From CALMFG01 sp963674805 (lineage in GTDB: Bacteria > Bacillota > Clostridia > Christensenellales > CALMFG01), in assembly GCA_963674805.2 (NCBI GenBank), contig CAXXNY010000005.1, positions 62,001 through 126,000 on the forward strand: a stretch of DNA of 64,000 nucleotides, in the 5' to 3' direction. Both the position numbers and the translations under genes were made by a program. Position 1 is the first letter of the stretch. Every line of letters begins with the position of its first letter. Below are positions 45,090-53,296 of the stretch, piece after piece. The notes beneath the pieces were generated by a model. That model did no database searches. It was given only the letters and a program-made list of their open reading frames with translations, and was not told the origin of the DNA.

Positions 45090-46115
45090 GTGAACAGTTC
45101 TGAGTTCTGGGTAGGGTCTTATGCATCTGCTGAGCAGAAGAGTATTTATCGATGCACAGTTGATTTTGGCAGGGGTGTTTTAACCTGCGAAGAATCCTGC
45201 TCGGGAATATCCAATCCGACATATCTGCTGTACAACAAAAACAGCGGTGTTTTGTACGCTGTAGAGGAATGCATGCCGGAAGGAAGCGTTTGCGCGTTTG
45301 ATATCAGAAAAGGTGCTTTTGAGAAAAAAGCCGCTTTGGCATGCGGCGCAGCTCCCTGTCATCTGAGCCTTGATGACAGCGAACGGTTTTTGTTTGCGGC
45401 AAATTATATGAGCGGCGATCTTGCGATGTTTTTTCTGGACGCACAGGGTATCCCCGTACGAATGACAGATAAACGGCAGCACCTTGGCAAAGGCATAGAT
45501 CCGGATCGGCAGGATGGGCCGCATGTTCACTTTTCTGCGATGAAAGACGGCGTACTTTATGTTACCGATCTTGGGTTGGATACGATTTCGCGTTTTACGA
45601 TTGATGCTGATTCTAAAACACTGAAAAGCGATGGAGACGACATACACCTTCCGCCCGGAAGCGGGCCGAGGCATCTGTGTTTTCATCCTGAGAAACAAGG
45701 AATCATGTATGTCATCTGTGAGTTATCGGCGCAGATTGCGGTTATAAAGAACGATGGGGATGGCTGCAGTATTGTACAGACCATATCCATATTGCCGGAC
45801 GGATATACAGGCAGAAAGCATGCCGCGGCAATGAAATTATCTGAAAACGGCAGGTTTTTGTTCGCGTCAGAACGGGCCAACCACAGCATTACTGCGTTTA
45901 AGGTTTTAGATAACGGAACACTGGAGGTTTGGGATATCAAAAACACCGGGGGCAGTATGCCCCGTGATTTTGCCCTGGTTGATGATTATATCATCGCGGC
46001 GAATCAGGAGTCTGGGGATATTACCGTACTGCAGTTTGATTCAAAGACAGGGAAGATCAGCAAGACCGGTATGCGTTATACCATAATGAATCCGGTATGT
46101 ATTGCTTTGATTTAA
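45090..46115 (+). CDS. 6-phosphogluconolactonase-like beta-propeller (COG2706)
   Basis: A 341-residue protein with repeated blades typical of the seven-bladed lactonase/Pgl family: NSSEFWVGSYASAEQKSIY, LSLDDSERFLFAANYMSGDL, GPHVHFSAMKDGVLYVTDLG, GSGPRHLCFHPEKQG and KLSENGRFLFASERANHSI. Members hydrolyse 6-phosphogluconolactone or carboxy-muconolactones. Start GTG 45090 with GAGAGGGA upstream. It adds a third type of lactonase-like enzyme to the locus, consistent with lactone intermediates. Confidence 0.88.
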   Translation: MNSSEFWVGSYASAEQKSIYRCTVDFGRGVLTCEESCSGISNPTYLLYNKNSGVLYAVEECMPEGSVCAFDIRKGAFEKKAALACGAAPCHLSLDDSERFLFAANYMSGDLAMFFLDAQGIPVRMTDKRQHLGKGIDPDRQDGPHVHFSAMKDGVLYVTDLGLDTISRFTIDADSKTLKSDGDDIHLPPGSGPRHLCFHPEKQGIMYVICELSAQIAVIKNDGDGCSIVQTISILPDGYTGRKHAAAMKLSENGRFLFASERANHSITAFKVLDNGTLEVWDIKNTGGSMPRDFALVDDYIIAANQESGDITVLQFDSKTGKISKTGMRYTIMNPVCIALI

Positions 46116-46137
46116 TAATTTTCTTGGAGGCTTAGAT

Positions 46138-46533
46138 ATGTTGTATGAATTATTAGCGCATGATGATGGATTTAAGATACTAACGAAAAATGACAAGTGG
46201 ATGGTGGCGATGCTCAATTTTCTACCGCAGTTTCTGCGCGAGGCCATCGGCGCATGGGAAATGCATACGGAAACAGATGAAGCGTTTTTACTGTTAGAAG
46301 GAAGCTGTACGATGCTAGTCGGCGGGAACGACGATAAACCAAAAGACGTCGAAGCTGTGCCGCTGAAAAAGAACGAGGTTTTCGTTGCCAAGAAGTATGC
46401 ATGGCATACGCATATCCTGTCAAAAGATGCGAAGGTGCTTGTCATTGAGAATTCGGATACAAACGAAGAAAACACGATGCGGTGCGATATGACACCCGAA
46501 GAGAAACAGCACGTGCTTGAACTGACTTCATAA
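46138..46533 (+). CDS. Cupin-domain protein 1
   Basis: A 131-residue single cupin. Metal-binding candidates are His and Glu in WEMHTETDEAFLLLEGS and a later His in YAWHTHIL. Cupins of this size act as isomerases, lyases or sugar-binding proteins. GGAGGC precedes the ATG. It lies between the lactonase and an SDR. The exact function is unknown. Confidence 0.82.
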   Translation: MLYELLAHDDGFKILTKNDKWMVAMLNFLPQFLREAIGAWEMHTETDEAFLLLEGSCTMLVGGNDDKPKDVEAVPLKKNEVFVAKKYAWHTHILSKDAKVLVIENSDTNEENTMRCDMTPEEKQHVLELTS

Positions 46534-46597
46534 ACTGCTAATGGTGTAGAGAATTTCACCGTTTAATTGACTAATCACTATTTTAAGGAGGACCAAT

Positions 46598-47455
46598 ATG
46601 GAAAGGAAAAAAGCAATTGTAACCGGTGCAAGTCGCGGTATCGGCGCCGGGATAGCGACCTGCCTTGCGGCAGACGGATATGATCTTGCCATAACGTATT
46701 ACCATTCTAAAGACGATGCGGACAAACTGGCCGAGAAATTAAAAAAAGAATACGGCGCAACATGCTATGTCTATCAGGCAAGCGTTGAGAACAAAGGTGT
46801 TATTGAAAACATTATCAAAGATGCGGCCGAAAAACTGGGTGGCCTGGACTTTATATGCAACAACGCGGTTGCGCTCCATATGGGCGGAGAACTGCTGGAT
46901 ATCACCGACGAGATGCTCGACCATATGCTGCAGGCAAATATCAGGGCTGTTGTGGTTGCGATGAGAACAGCGGCTCGTATTATGGTTAAAAACGGAACAA
47001 GGGGAAGTATCGTAAATACGACTTCAATACGCGGCGAGCGTGCGTTTCCCGGTGCCGGACTATATTGCGGCTTTAAAGCCGGAGTAAACCATTTATCGCG
47101 CACATTCGCGTTAGATGTTGCACAATACGGTATTCGTATCAACTGCGTGGAACCCGGATATACAAAGGTGCGTACGGATGATGAGATGCGGGCCTCAGGT
47201 ACTTCTGAAGAAGAGATGAAAGAATGGGATCGTGAGGCGAAAAAAGTCCCGCTGGGACGCGCCGGTACACCTACGGATATAGGCCAGATGGTTGCATTTC
47301 TTGCATCAGAAAAGGCGTCATATATCACCGGAGCCTGCATACCGGTTGACGGCGGGATACTGCTTCCCGGAATGCCCACAGAGGTTGGCATTGGAACGGA
47401 TGTAATTACGCGCGGCTGGGGTGTATACAAGAAGAGAACAACATTCGATTGGTAA
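46598..47455 (+). CDS. SDR-family oxidoreductase D
   Basis: A 285-residue classical SDR: VTGASRGIGAGIA, CNNAVALHMGG, NTTSIRG (Ser region) and YCGFKAG (Tyr-x-x-x-Lys), closing SYITGACIPVDGG. It is of the glucose/gluconate dehydrogenase-like type and clearly differs from the three related SDRs A, B and C. AAGGAGGACC precedes the ATG. It may catalyse a separate oxidation step. Confidence 0.9.
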   Translation: MERKKAIVTGASRGIGAGIATCLAADGYDLAITYYHSKDDADKLAEKLKKEYGATCYVYQASVENKGVIENIIKDAAEKLGGLDFICNNAVALHMGGELLDITDEMLDHMLQANIRAVVVAMRTAARIMVKNGTRGSIVNTTSIRGERAFPGAGLYCGFKAGVNHLSRTFALDVAQYGIRINCVEPGYTKVRTDDEMRASGTSEEEMKEWDREAKKVPLGRAGTPTDIGQMVAFLASEKASYITGACIPVDGGILLPGMPTEVGIGTDVITRGWGVYKKRTTFDW

Positions 47456-47502
47456 GCTTAAAAAGTATTTGTTGCACCAGCATAAGAAAGAGAGAAACAA
47501 TA

Positions 47503-48222
47503 ATGGACACAAAAGAAATGTTTGCCGATCTTGGCGATTATACAGTAGAAGAGATCAACGCACGCTGGGATAAGATTGAAACTGCAAACGTGTATGACGC
47601 GCTTGAAAGCATGGGATATTCTGACCAGTGCCTGGATATCGCGATACGTCCGATTGATGTAAGCCAAAAAATTGCCGGTCCTGCGGTTACCGTAAGCGGT
47701 TCAAAAGCGCCGTTTCATCCGGAGGAACTTGCCGAACATATAGATTATCGGCACCGCAGGCTTAATGCGCAGGCATACAAGGGCTGTGTCATCGTTTTTG
47801 ACAGCGCAGGTGAGCGTTATTCCGCAAAACTGGGAGGATTCGAAGCCTGGGGTCTGCTTCTTCACGGCGCGAGAGGTGTTTTGACAGACGGGCCGATACG
47901 TGATACCAAAGAGCTGCTCGATTTCGAAGGTTTTTCGGTATTTTCGAAGGGAAGCACACTGATTCCCTCCAATATGCGATGGTATTATCACGATTTCAAT
48001 AAGACGATTGGTATTAAAGGGCTGATAAAAAGTCTTGTGCGTATCGATCCCGGTGATTGGATCGTAGGCGATCGTGACGGCGTACTCGTTGTTCCGAGGG
48101 CGATCATGCTGGAAGTGCTTAAAAAAGCTGAGGAACTGGAGGAAGGCGAACTCCGTATGCGTAAAGCGCTTTTGGACGGAAAACCTTTGGAAGATGCGTT
48201 TGACGTTTGGGGCAGGGAATAG
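47503..48222 (+). CDS. RraA-family protein 3
   Basis: A 239-residue RraA-family protein with VEEINARWDKIETANVYDAL, GVLTDGPIRDTKEL and PGDWIVGDRDGVLVVP. It belongs with the copies at 44306 and 51849. The ATG at 47503 has AAGAGAG upstream; an upstream GTG-type extension (47449) adds 18 unlike residues. It follows SDR D by about 45 nt in the same operon. Confidence 0.87.
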   Translation: MDTKEMFADLGDYTVEEINARWDKIETANVYDALESMGYSDQCLDIAIRPIDVSQKIAGPAVTVSGSKAPFHPEELAEHIDYRHRRLNAQAYKGCVIVFDSAGERYSAKLGGFEAWGLLLHGARGVLTDGPIRDTKELLDFEGFSVFSKGSTLIPSNMRWYYHDFNKTIGIKGLIKSLVRIDPGDWIVGDRDGVLVVPRAIMLEVLKKAEELEEGELRMRKALLDGKPLEDAFDVWGRE

Positions 48223-48343
48223 AACGCTGCATTAAACAGCGGGATTTTATGCTGAATTGGAAGCGTTTAAATCGACGTAAAAATATAAAGTGAAGGTGTC
48301 TTTGAATGCTTTTCTTTGTTGAAATACGAGATAAGGTTAATGT

Positions 48344-49156
48344 ATGGACTTTTTAATAGACATTAAAAAAGAAGACGGCGTTTTCCCCGTATATCTTCCT
48401 TTTGATCCCAGAGCGGAATTTGAAATTCCGAAGGGCGAGATGTATGCGGACTGTATTATCGAAAACGTTTCGCTTACTGCGGAAATCATGCTAAAGGGCG
48501 ATGGGAGGTATTATATCGTTCTCAGTGATCAATTGCTGAAAGGTATTGGGATTTCTGAAGAGGGCAGAAAGAATGTACATATTAAGGTTGACCCGGCCAA
48601 AATGAAAGAAATGCCGAAGCACAAAGCAAGCCCTCCGACCATTAATAATGAAACCCTAAAGGTGATTGTCGAAAGGTCAAGCATACGCAAATTCAGCGAT
48701 GAAAAGCTAACTGATATTCAAATCAACACAATGTTGCATGCCGGTTTTTGTGCGCCTTCCGCCGCAAATAAAAGGCCGTTTCATTTTGTTGTATCACAAG
48801 ACAGGGAAAAAATGGTCAGCATTATCGGCGATAATCCGTATGTCAAAATGCTCAGGAACGCTGCCGCCTGCGTTATTGTATGCGGCGACGAAGAAAGACA
48901 ACGCGTTCCGGAGCTCCTGCTGGCAGATTGCTCTGCCGCTACCCAGAATATTCTTCTTGCTGTCCACGCAATCGGGCTTGGCGGAGTTTGGTGCGGCATC
49001 ATGAAAGATACGGATTTTTACAACGGTATAGTGAAAGCGTTTAGTATGCCTAAAAATATTCGGCCGGTTTCTTTGATTCCAATCGGCTACTGTAATGAGC
49101 AGGTGAACAGGCCTGACAGATTTGAAAGGAATAAAATACATTTCGAAGTCTGGTGA
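48344..49156 (+). CDS. DUF1905-like domain fused to nitroreductase-family flavoprotein
   Basis: The first 85 or so residues (VFPVYLPFDPRAEFEIPKGE onward, then YIVLSDQLLKGIGISEEGRK) resemble the small beta-barrel DUF1905. Residues about 105-270 form a nitroreductase fold: ERSSIRKFSDEKLTDIQIN (FMN-phosphate region), FCAPSAANKRPFHFV, and LAVHAIGLGGVWCGI. Nitroreductase-fold enzymes use FMN to reduce nitro groups, quinones or enones. The fusion is unusual. It is the last plus-strand gene before the convergent lacI 2. Confidence 0.82.
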   Translation: MDFLIDIKKEDGVFPVYLPFDPRAEFEIPKGEMYADCIIENVSLTAEIMLKGDGRYYIVLSDQLLKGIGISEEGRKNVHIKVDPAKMKEMPKHKASPPTINNETLKVIVERSSIRKFSDEKLTDIQINTMLHAGFCAPSAANKRPFHFVVSQDREKMVSIIGDNPYVKMLRNAAACVIVCGDEERQRVPELLLADCSAATQNILLAVHAIGLGGVWCGIMKDTDFYNGIVKAFSMPKNIRPVSLIPIGYCNEQVNRPDRFERNKIHFEVW

Positions 49157-49160
49157 ACTT

Positions 49161-50228
49161 TTATCGCTTGGCTGCGGTTAGTTCATGATGGCGCCTATTG
49201 GTCGATTCGCGAATGTTCAGCTCACATGGAAGAAGGACTTCCTGGGGCTGGGCGCTGGGATCTTGTATCACCTGAAGAAGCAGTTCGGCAGAAAGACGAC
49301 CCAACTCTTGGGTATGGACGAGGAATGTTGTGATATTGGGTGTAGAAAGAACTGGCCAGCTTACTTCGTGATGCCAGTCCCAATACTCCGGACCGCAGAT
49401 GCCGATATCGTCGGGTATGCTAAGCCCCAACTCCTGAGCTGCCCTGAACGCGCGTATAGTCGTAATACTGTTGCCGCCGATAATAGCGGGTATCTCATCT
49501 GGCTTCAGGGATTTATACAGGTTTTTCAGGCAGTCTAGCTCGTTAACGCCATCCGAGCTGTTGATACGAAACACGTCAGCCTCCGGATTATAACCGAAAA
49601 ATTCTTTTACGGCTTCAATGAATGCGCTGCGGCGCCTGGAACGGGAAGACTTACCCTCCCAGTCATGGCTGAAGAAGATGGGGCGTGTGTATCCAGCAGA
49701 CATTAAGTGCTGAACCAGCGCATTGATTGCCTGCATTTGCTCGGAAGCGACAATGTTAAATTTATAGTTATCGATATATCTGTCACAAAGTACGATAGGC
49801 AGGCCTTGAAAGGCCAGCTGTGTCAGATAGTCGTTTTTGCTCCTTGTTGTATTTACAATGAGACCCGCGACGTTTTTTGTGATTAGTGAACGCGTGTAAT
49901 GGAGTTCGTTTTCATAGTCGTCATCACAGTGGGTAAAGAGAGGCGTATATCCCCGGGGAGACAGGTATTCCACGACTCCGGTTACAACAGCTGAAGAAAA
50001 AGGAGAGGAAATATCCGCGATAACAACACCGATTTGCATAGATTGTTTGTTTTTAAGGTTTCGGGCGTGCTCGTTGGGCATATAATCAAACATTTCGATT
50101 GCTGTTTTGATTCGCTCGCGCACTTTTTCGCTCATCATATGCTCTTTGCCGTTGATATACCGGGAGACTGTTGTTTTTGAAACGCCGACGATGTCTGCAA
50201 TGTTTGCGATCGTGACTTTTTTCTTCAA
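49161..50228 (-). CDS. LacI-family transcriptional repressor 2
   Basis: A 355-residue close paralogue of the repressor at 25720. DNA-binding part VTIANIADIVGVSKTTVSRY, hinge EHARNLKNKQSMQIGVVIAD, and sensor domain ending in GICGPEYWDWHHEVSWPVL, which is identical in both. Start is TTG 50228 with GAAAGGAG upstream. Differences lie mainly in the sensor domain (for example EWGKSSRSRRR-like region), so the two may respond to different effectors at the same operators. A variant operator lies just upstream of its own -35 box, suggesting autoregulation. Confidence 0.93.
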   Translation of the reverse strand: MKKKVTIANIADIVGVSKTTVSRYINGKEHMMSEKVRERIKTAIEMFDYMPNEHARNLKNKQSMQIGVVIADISSPFSSAVVTGVVEYLSPRGYTPLFTHCDDDYENELHYTRSLITKNVAGLIVNTTRSKNDYLTQLAFQGLPIVLCDRYIDNYKFNIVASEQMQAINALVQHLMSAGYTRPIFFSHDWEGKSSRSRRRSAFIEAVKEFFGYNPEADVFRINSSDGVNELDCLKNLYKSLKPDEIPAIIGGNSITTIRAFRAAQELGLSIPDDIGICGPEYWDWHHEVSWPVLSTPNITTFLVHTQELGRLSAELLLQVIQDPSAQPQEVLLPCELNIRESTNRRHHELTAAKR

Positions 50229-50276
50229 AATGAATATGCTCCTTTCACTTGCTGCTTAAATAATGTGTCTATTAAA

Positions 50277-50304
50277 ATTTTAACAAAAATATGCAAAATG
50301 TCAA
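50277..50304 (-). promoter_or_regulatory. Promoter of lacI 2
   Basis: On the minus strand, TTGACA (50304-50299) and TAAAAT (50282-50277) are 16 bp apart, about 50 nt before the TTG start. Confidence 0.65.
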
Positions 50305-50317
50305 GAAACCGATAAAC
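50304..50317. promoter_or_regulatory. Variant operator upstream of lacI 2
   Basis: AGAAACCGATAAAC has one change in the CCGG core but keeps the AAACAAA flank. It abuts the lacI 2 -35 box and is 164 bp from the site at 50468. Confidence 0.5.
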
Positions 50318-50430
50318 AAAAGATAATTAAGAGGAAATAAAAGGTAAGAAGTATTGTTCGCTAAAGGAAGAATATTTAGTGTAAATGCCTTAAATTATGA
50401 GAAATATTGATTAAATTACGACCCAATGTG

Positions 50431-50459
50431 TTGACACGACGGGGAATATATTGTAGCAT
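50431..50459 (+). promoter_or_regulatory. Promoter of the TIGR04076-SDR-RraA operon
   Basis: TTGACA (50431-50436) and TAGCAT (50454-50459) have a 17-bp spacer. Confidence 0.72.
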
Positions 50460-50467
50460 AATGGAAA

Positions 50468-50481
50468 TGAAACCGGTAAAC
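50468..50481. promoter_or_regulatory. ACCGG operator at the 50.7-kb operon start site
   Basis: TGAAACCGGTAAAC begins 8 nt after the -10 box, matching the architecture of the TRAP and ABC promoters. Confidence 0.75.
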
Positions 50482-50540
50482 TAAAATGTTTAGAAATTTC
50501 TAGTTGAAAAGGACTGGATTAAGACGATTAAAGCCTGACC

Positions 50541-50640
50541 GCGATCATAAGAAGGATCGCAGATGAACATAGGCCCTTGTGTAAGCGCGCAAGACCATAG
50601 GGATTATAAACAAAGAAATCCGGGGCAAACCGGAGTTTTA
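50541..50640 (+). promoter_or_regulatory. Structured leader of the TIGR04076 2 operon
   Basis: The 190-nt leader holds several hairpins: GCGATC (50541-50546) with GATCGC (50555-50560), and TCCGG (50619-50623) with CCGGA (50630-50634) followed by GTTTTA, which looks like a weak attenuator. No known riboswitch core was recognised. Confidence 0.4.
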
Positions 50641-50672
50641 AATAGGTTTAATAAAATGAGAGGGAAAGAATC

Positions 50673-50987
50673 ATGAACAAAGTTAAGATCACCGTTGTGA
50701 AAGTATCTGACATTAATGAGATTCACGATGATATTTCAAAGCTTGGGTGTTCGGCGGATATTGCACCGAAATGCGGAAAGTTTAAGGTAGGCCAGGTGTT
50801 TGAGACGGATATGCAAAGCGTGCCGGAGAATTTCTGCCCTCATGCATTTTGTGACATTTCGCACCATATCAATGTGCTTTGTGAAGGCGGGAACTACTGG
50901 TGGATGAACGAGCAAGGCAAAGTGCTTGTATGCTGTACAGACGGTTTTCGGCCGGTGTTCTTCTGCCTGGAACGGATAGAAGGCTGA
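50673..50987 (+). CDS. TIGR04076-family Cys-rich small protein 2
   Basis: A 104-residue near-duplicate of the protein at 28258, with all eight Cys kept (GCSADIAPKCGKF, NFCPHAFCDISHH, VLVCCTDG). Its function is unknown. It heads an operon under the shared operator. As in the first copy, an SDR gene follows within 20 nt, so a conserved two-gene module was duplicated. AGAGGGAAAG precedes the ATG. Confidence 0.8.
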   Translation: MNKVKITVVKVSDINEIHDDISKLGCSADIAPKCGKFKVGQVFETDMQSVPENFCPHAFCDISHHINVLCEGGNYWWMNEQGKVLVCCTDGFRPVFFCLERIEG

Positions 50988-51003
50988 ATGGAGGCGGGTA
51001 ACG

Positions 51004-51765
51004 ATGATACTTAAAGACAATGTCGTTTTTATCACCGGAGCGTATGGTGTATTAGGAACCGCGATGTGCACGCATTTTGCGAAAGAAGGCGCCTCTCTGG
51101 TGTGCGTAGGGCGCAATCAGAAAAAGCTTGATGATTTGGTGAAAAAAATACGTGAAACCGGCGGCAAAGCGATCGCCGCAAATGCGGACGTTACAGATAT
51201 AAAAGCTGTTCGCGAGGCCGTGCGCCTCGGGAAAGAACAGTTCGGGAAAATCGACCGACTCGTGAATCTTGCCGGAGGGCCTTCGGGAGACGGTCATGGT
51301 GATTTTCCGTTCGCGGATAAAGACTTTGATCTAATAAAAAAAGTGGTTGATGTCAATTTGATCGGCGCGATGGCATGTGCGCACGAAGTAATACCCGCCA
51401 TGATAGAAGCGGGCGGCGGGAAGATCATCAATGTCAGTTCGATCGACGGACTGCGCGGTACTGGGGATCTTGGAAAGGGCGATTATGCTGCCGCAAAAGC
51501 CGGCATGTTCGGGCTTACTAAATCACTGGCAAAAGAGCTTGCACAATACAACATACATGTAAACGCGATCAGCCTAGGGGCATTTGCAGACGGAGTGCTG
51601 TTGGACAATAGCAATCCAGAGTCGTTGAAACGCTATAAAACGGGTGTTATAGAACGTTTTGGAGAGCCCTTTGAGGCAGCCGGGCTAGTAGCCTTTCTGA
51701 TGTCCAGTGAGTCGGATTACATTACAGGACAGAATTATATCATGGGCGGAGGCTGCTACATGTAG
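51004..51765 (+). CDS. SDR-family oxidoreductase C
   Basis: A 253-residue SDR closely similar to SDR A (28588): ITGAYGVLGTAMC, VNLAGGPSGDGHGDFPFADK, VSSIDGLRGTGDLGKGDYAA with AAAKAG as Tyr-x-x-x-Lys region, and DYITGQNYIMGGGCYM. It probably catalyses the same or a sister reaction. GGAGGCGGG precedes the ATG. In place of a lactonase, an RraA gene follows here. Confidence 0.92.
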   Translation: MILKDNVVFITGAYGVLGTAMCTHFAKEGASLVCVGRNQKKLDDLVKKIRETGGKAIAANADVTDIKAVREAVRLGKEQFGKIDRLVNLAGGPSGDGHGDFPFADKDFDLIKKVVDVNLIGAMACAHEVIPAMIEAGGGKIINVSSIDGLRGTGDLGKGDYAAAKAGMFGLTKSLAKELAQYNIHVNAISLGAFADGVLLDNSNPESLKRYKTGVIERFGEPFEAAGLVAFLMSSESDYITGQNYIMGGGCYM

Positions 51766-51848
51766 TGTTGCCCAAAGCGTGCGTAAATACGAAATCAATA
51801 TTTGATATATGGCTTAACAATCTGCAGAAATAGACAAGGAGAATAAAT

Positions 51849-52553
51849 ATGTTTGAGGATTTAGGTTCAAGTACGGTGTTGGAAATAAACCAGAGGTGGG
51901 AAAACCTTACGGTTTCAAACGCTTATGACGTTTTGGAGGCTAAGGGATACGCAAATCAGGTTCTTTCTGCACGTATCAAGTCTCTGGAACCGGGAGAGAC
52001 GATAGCGGGGCCAGCTGTAACGCTGCGCGGTCCGAGAGCGCCTCTGTCAGATGAGGAGTTCAAGAAAAAACATGACTTTCGACATAGAAAATTAAATTCT
52101 TATATGTATCCGGGCTGTGTTCTCGTTATTGACGGGGGCGGAGAGAATTTCTCAGCAAAGCTTGGCGAGTTTGAATCAAGAGGGCTGAAGGAGCACGGCG
52201 CAAGAGGCGTTATCGTAGACGGTCCGGTACGGGATCCGGACGAAATTTTGAACATCAAGGATTTCACGGTGTTTTCAGACGGCGTTACTCCGATTGCCTC
52301 GGATAGAAAATGGATTTACACCGATTACAACGAGATCATTGGCGTTTCGGGAAGCATATCACAGCAGGTGCGCATAGAGCCCGGCGACTGGATCGTGGGC
52401 GGCCGGGAAGGTGTTATTGTTGTTCCGCGGAAGATTATGATGGAAGTGCTTGAAGAGGCGGAGAGGCTTGAAGCGGCGGAAATCGGTATGCGTAAAGCAG
52501 TGGAGGACGGTATGCCGCTTGAGGAAGCAAGAGACATCTGGGGGCGCAACTAA
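51849..52553 (+). CDS. RraA-family protein 4
   Basis: A 234-residue RraA-family protein with VLEINQRWENLTVSNAYDVL, GVIVDGPVRDPDEI and PGDWIVGGREGVIVVP. It is in the extended-N-terminus group with the copies at 44306 and 47503. ACAAGGAGAATAA precedes the ATG. The linked SDR-RraA order suggests oxidation followed by aldol cleavage or decarboxylation. Confidence 0.87.
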   Translation: MFEDLGSSTVLEINQRWENLTVSNAYDVLEAKGYANQVLSARIKSLEPGETIAGPAVTLRGPRAPLSDEEFKKKHDFRHRKLNSYMYPGCVLVIDGGGENFSAKLGEFESRGLKEHGARGVIVDGPVRDPDEILNIKDFTVFSDGVTPIASDRKWIYTDYNEIIGVSGSISQQVRIEPGDWIVGGREGVIVVPRKIMMEVLEEAERLEAAEIGMRKAVEDGMPLEEARDIWGRN

Positions 52554-52568
52554 TCGGAGGTGCAGCAA

Positions 52569-52916
52569 ATGATATTTAAGCAGGAAGACCTCCTGACGCA
52601 TACTGTTGATCTTGACAGCAACGGCGGGCAGGGAAGTCTAATACAATGTCAAATAGTGCGCAATGAAGAGGTCCCGCATGGAAGGTGCTTTGCGAAGATA
52701 ACAATGGAGAAGGGCACAGCGATGCCCATACATACGCATCATCAAGAAACAGAGTACTACTATGTCCTTCAGGGCGAAGGCGTTGTGACGCACGATAACG
52801 GAGAAACCAAGGTTCAGACAGGCGATGTTGTGCGTACGGGAGACGGGGAAACCCATGCAATACGCAACGAAATGGCACAGCCGCTTATATTCATAGCGCT
52901 TATTCTGTCCGATTAA
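52569..52916 (+). CDS. Cupin-domain protein 2
   Basis: A 115-residue single cupin with the full metal motif MPIHTHHQETEYYYVLQGEG (two His, Glu) and a second-motif His in GDGETHAIRN. It is not a close copy of the cupin at 46138. ATG 52569 lies 8 nt after GGAGG; the GTG at 52560 is part of that site. It closes the operon. A role as a sugar-phosphate or ketoacid isomerase is possible but unproven. Confidence 0.83.
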   Translation: MIFKQEDLLTHTVDLDSNGGQGSLIQCQIVRNEEVPHGRCFAKITMEKGTAMPIHTHHQETEYYYVLQGEGVVTHDNGETKVQTGDVVRTGDGETHAIRNEMAQPLIFIALILSD

Positions 52917-53017
52917 GTTTATGCTTTCAGACGGAGAATAATAGATGACCAGAAGAAGGAATCAGAGTAATTAAGCGATAAACGAATATCCTGTGAAAAT
53001 AGAGAATGAAAATATGG

Positions 53018-53050
53018 CGGGCAGCTATGATAAGCGGCCCGTTATATTTT
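53018..53050 (+). terminator. Probable terminator of the 50.7-kb operon
   Basis: CGGGC (53018-53022) pairs with GCCCG (53037-53041), followed by TTATATTTTTAT. The stem is short, so confidence is moderate. Bases 53051-53193 show no gene. Confidence 0.5.
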
Positions 53051-53193
53051 TATAAACAGGAAAGGTTCTAATACAACAATAAAAAGATTGGCACCAAATA
53101 ACAGCAGATGATGCTATAACTATATTGAAGCAGGACATAAATAAAACAATCGGCGGGAATAAGTTGAAGGCAGGGTAATTGATACACACGACT

Positions 53194-53236
53194 AGAAAGA
53201 AAAACACGCCGGTACCTTTTTTTGATACCGACGTGT
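53194..53236 (-). terminator. Terminator of the UgpC/MsmK gene
   Basis: ACACG-C-CGGTA (53204-53214) and TACCG-A-CGTGT (53226-53236) form an 11-position stem with one mismatch. Read on the minus strand it is followed by TTTTCTTTCT. Confidence 0.75.
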
Positions 53237-53296
53237 GGCAAGGCTGTATTTCCGCTCAGTAATCCGAGTGTTAAGCGGCTGAGATTAATTTTTTTA

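Noticed and set aside
50466..50484. CcpA cre site instead of a dedicated operator
   Set aside because: The spacing of the final conserved CA relative to the central CG does not fit the cre consensus, and the same ACCGGTAAAC core recurs at locus promoters together with two LacI genes.
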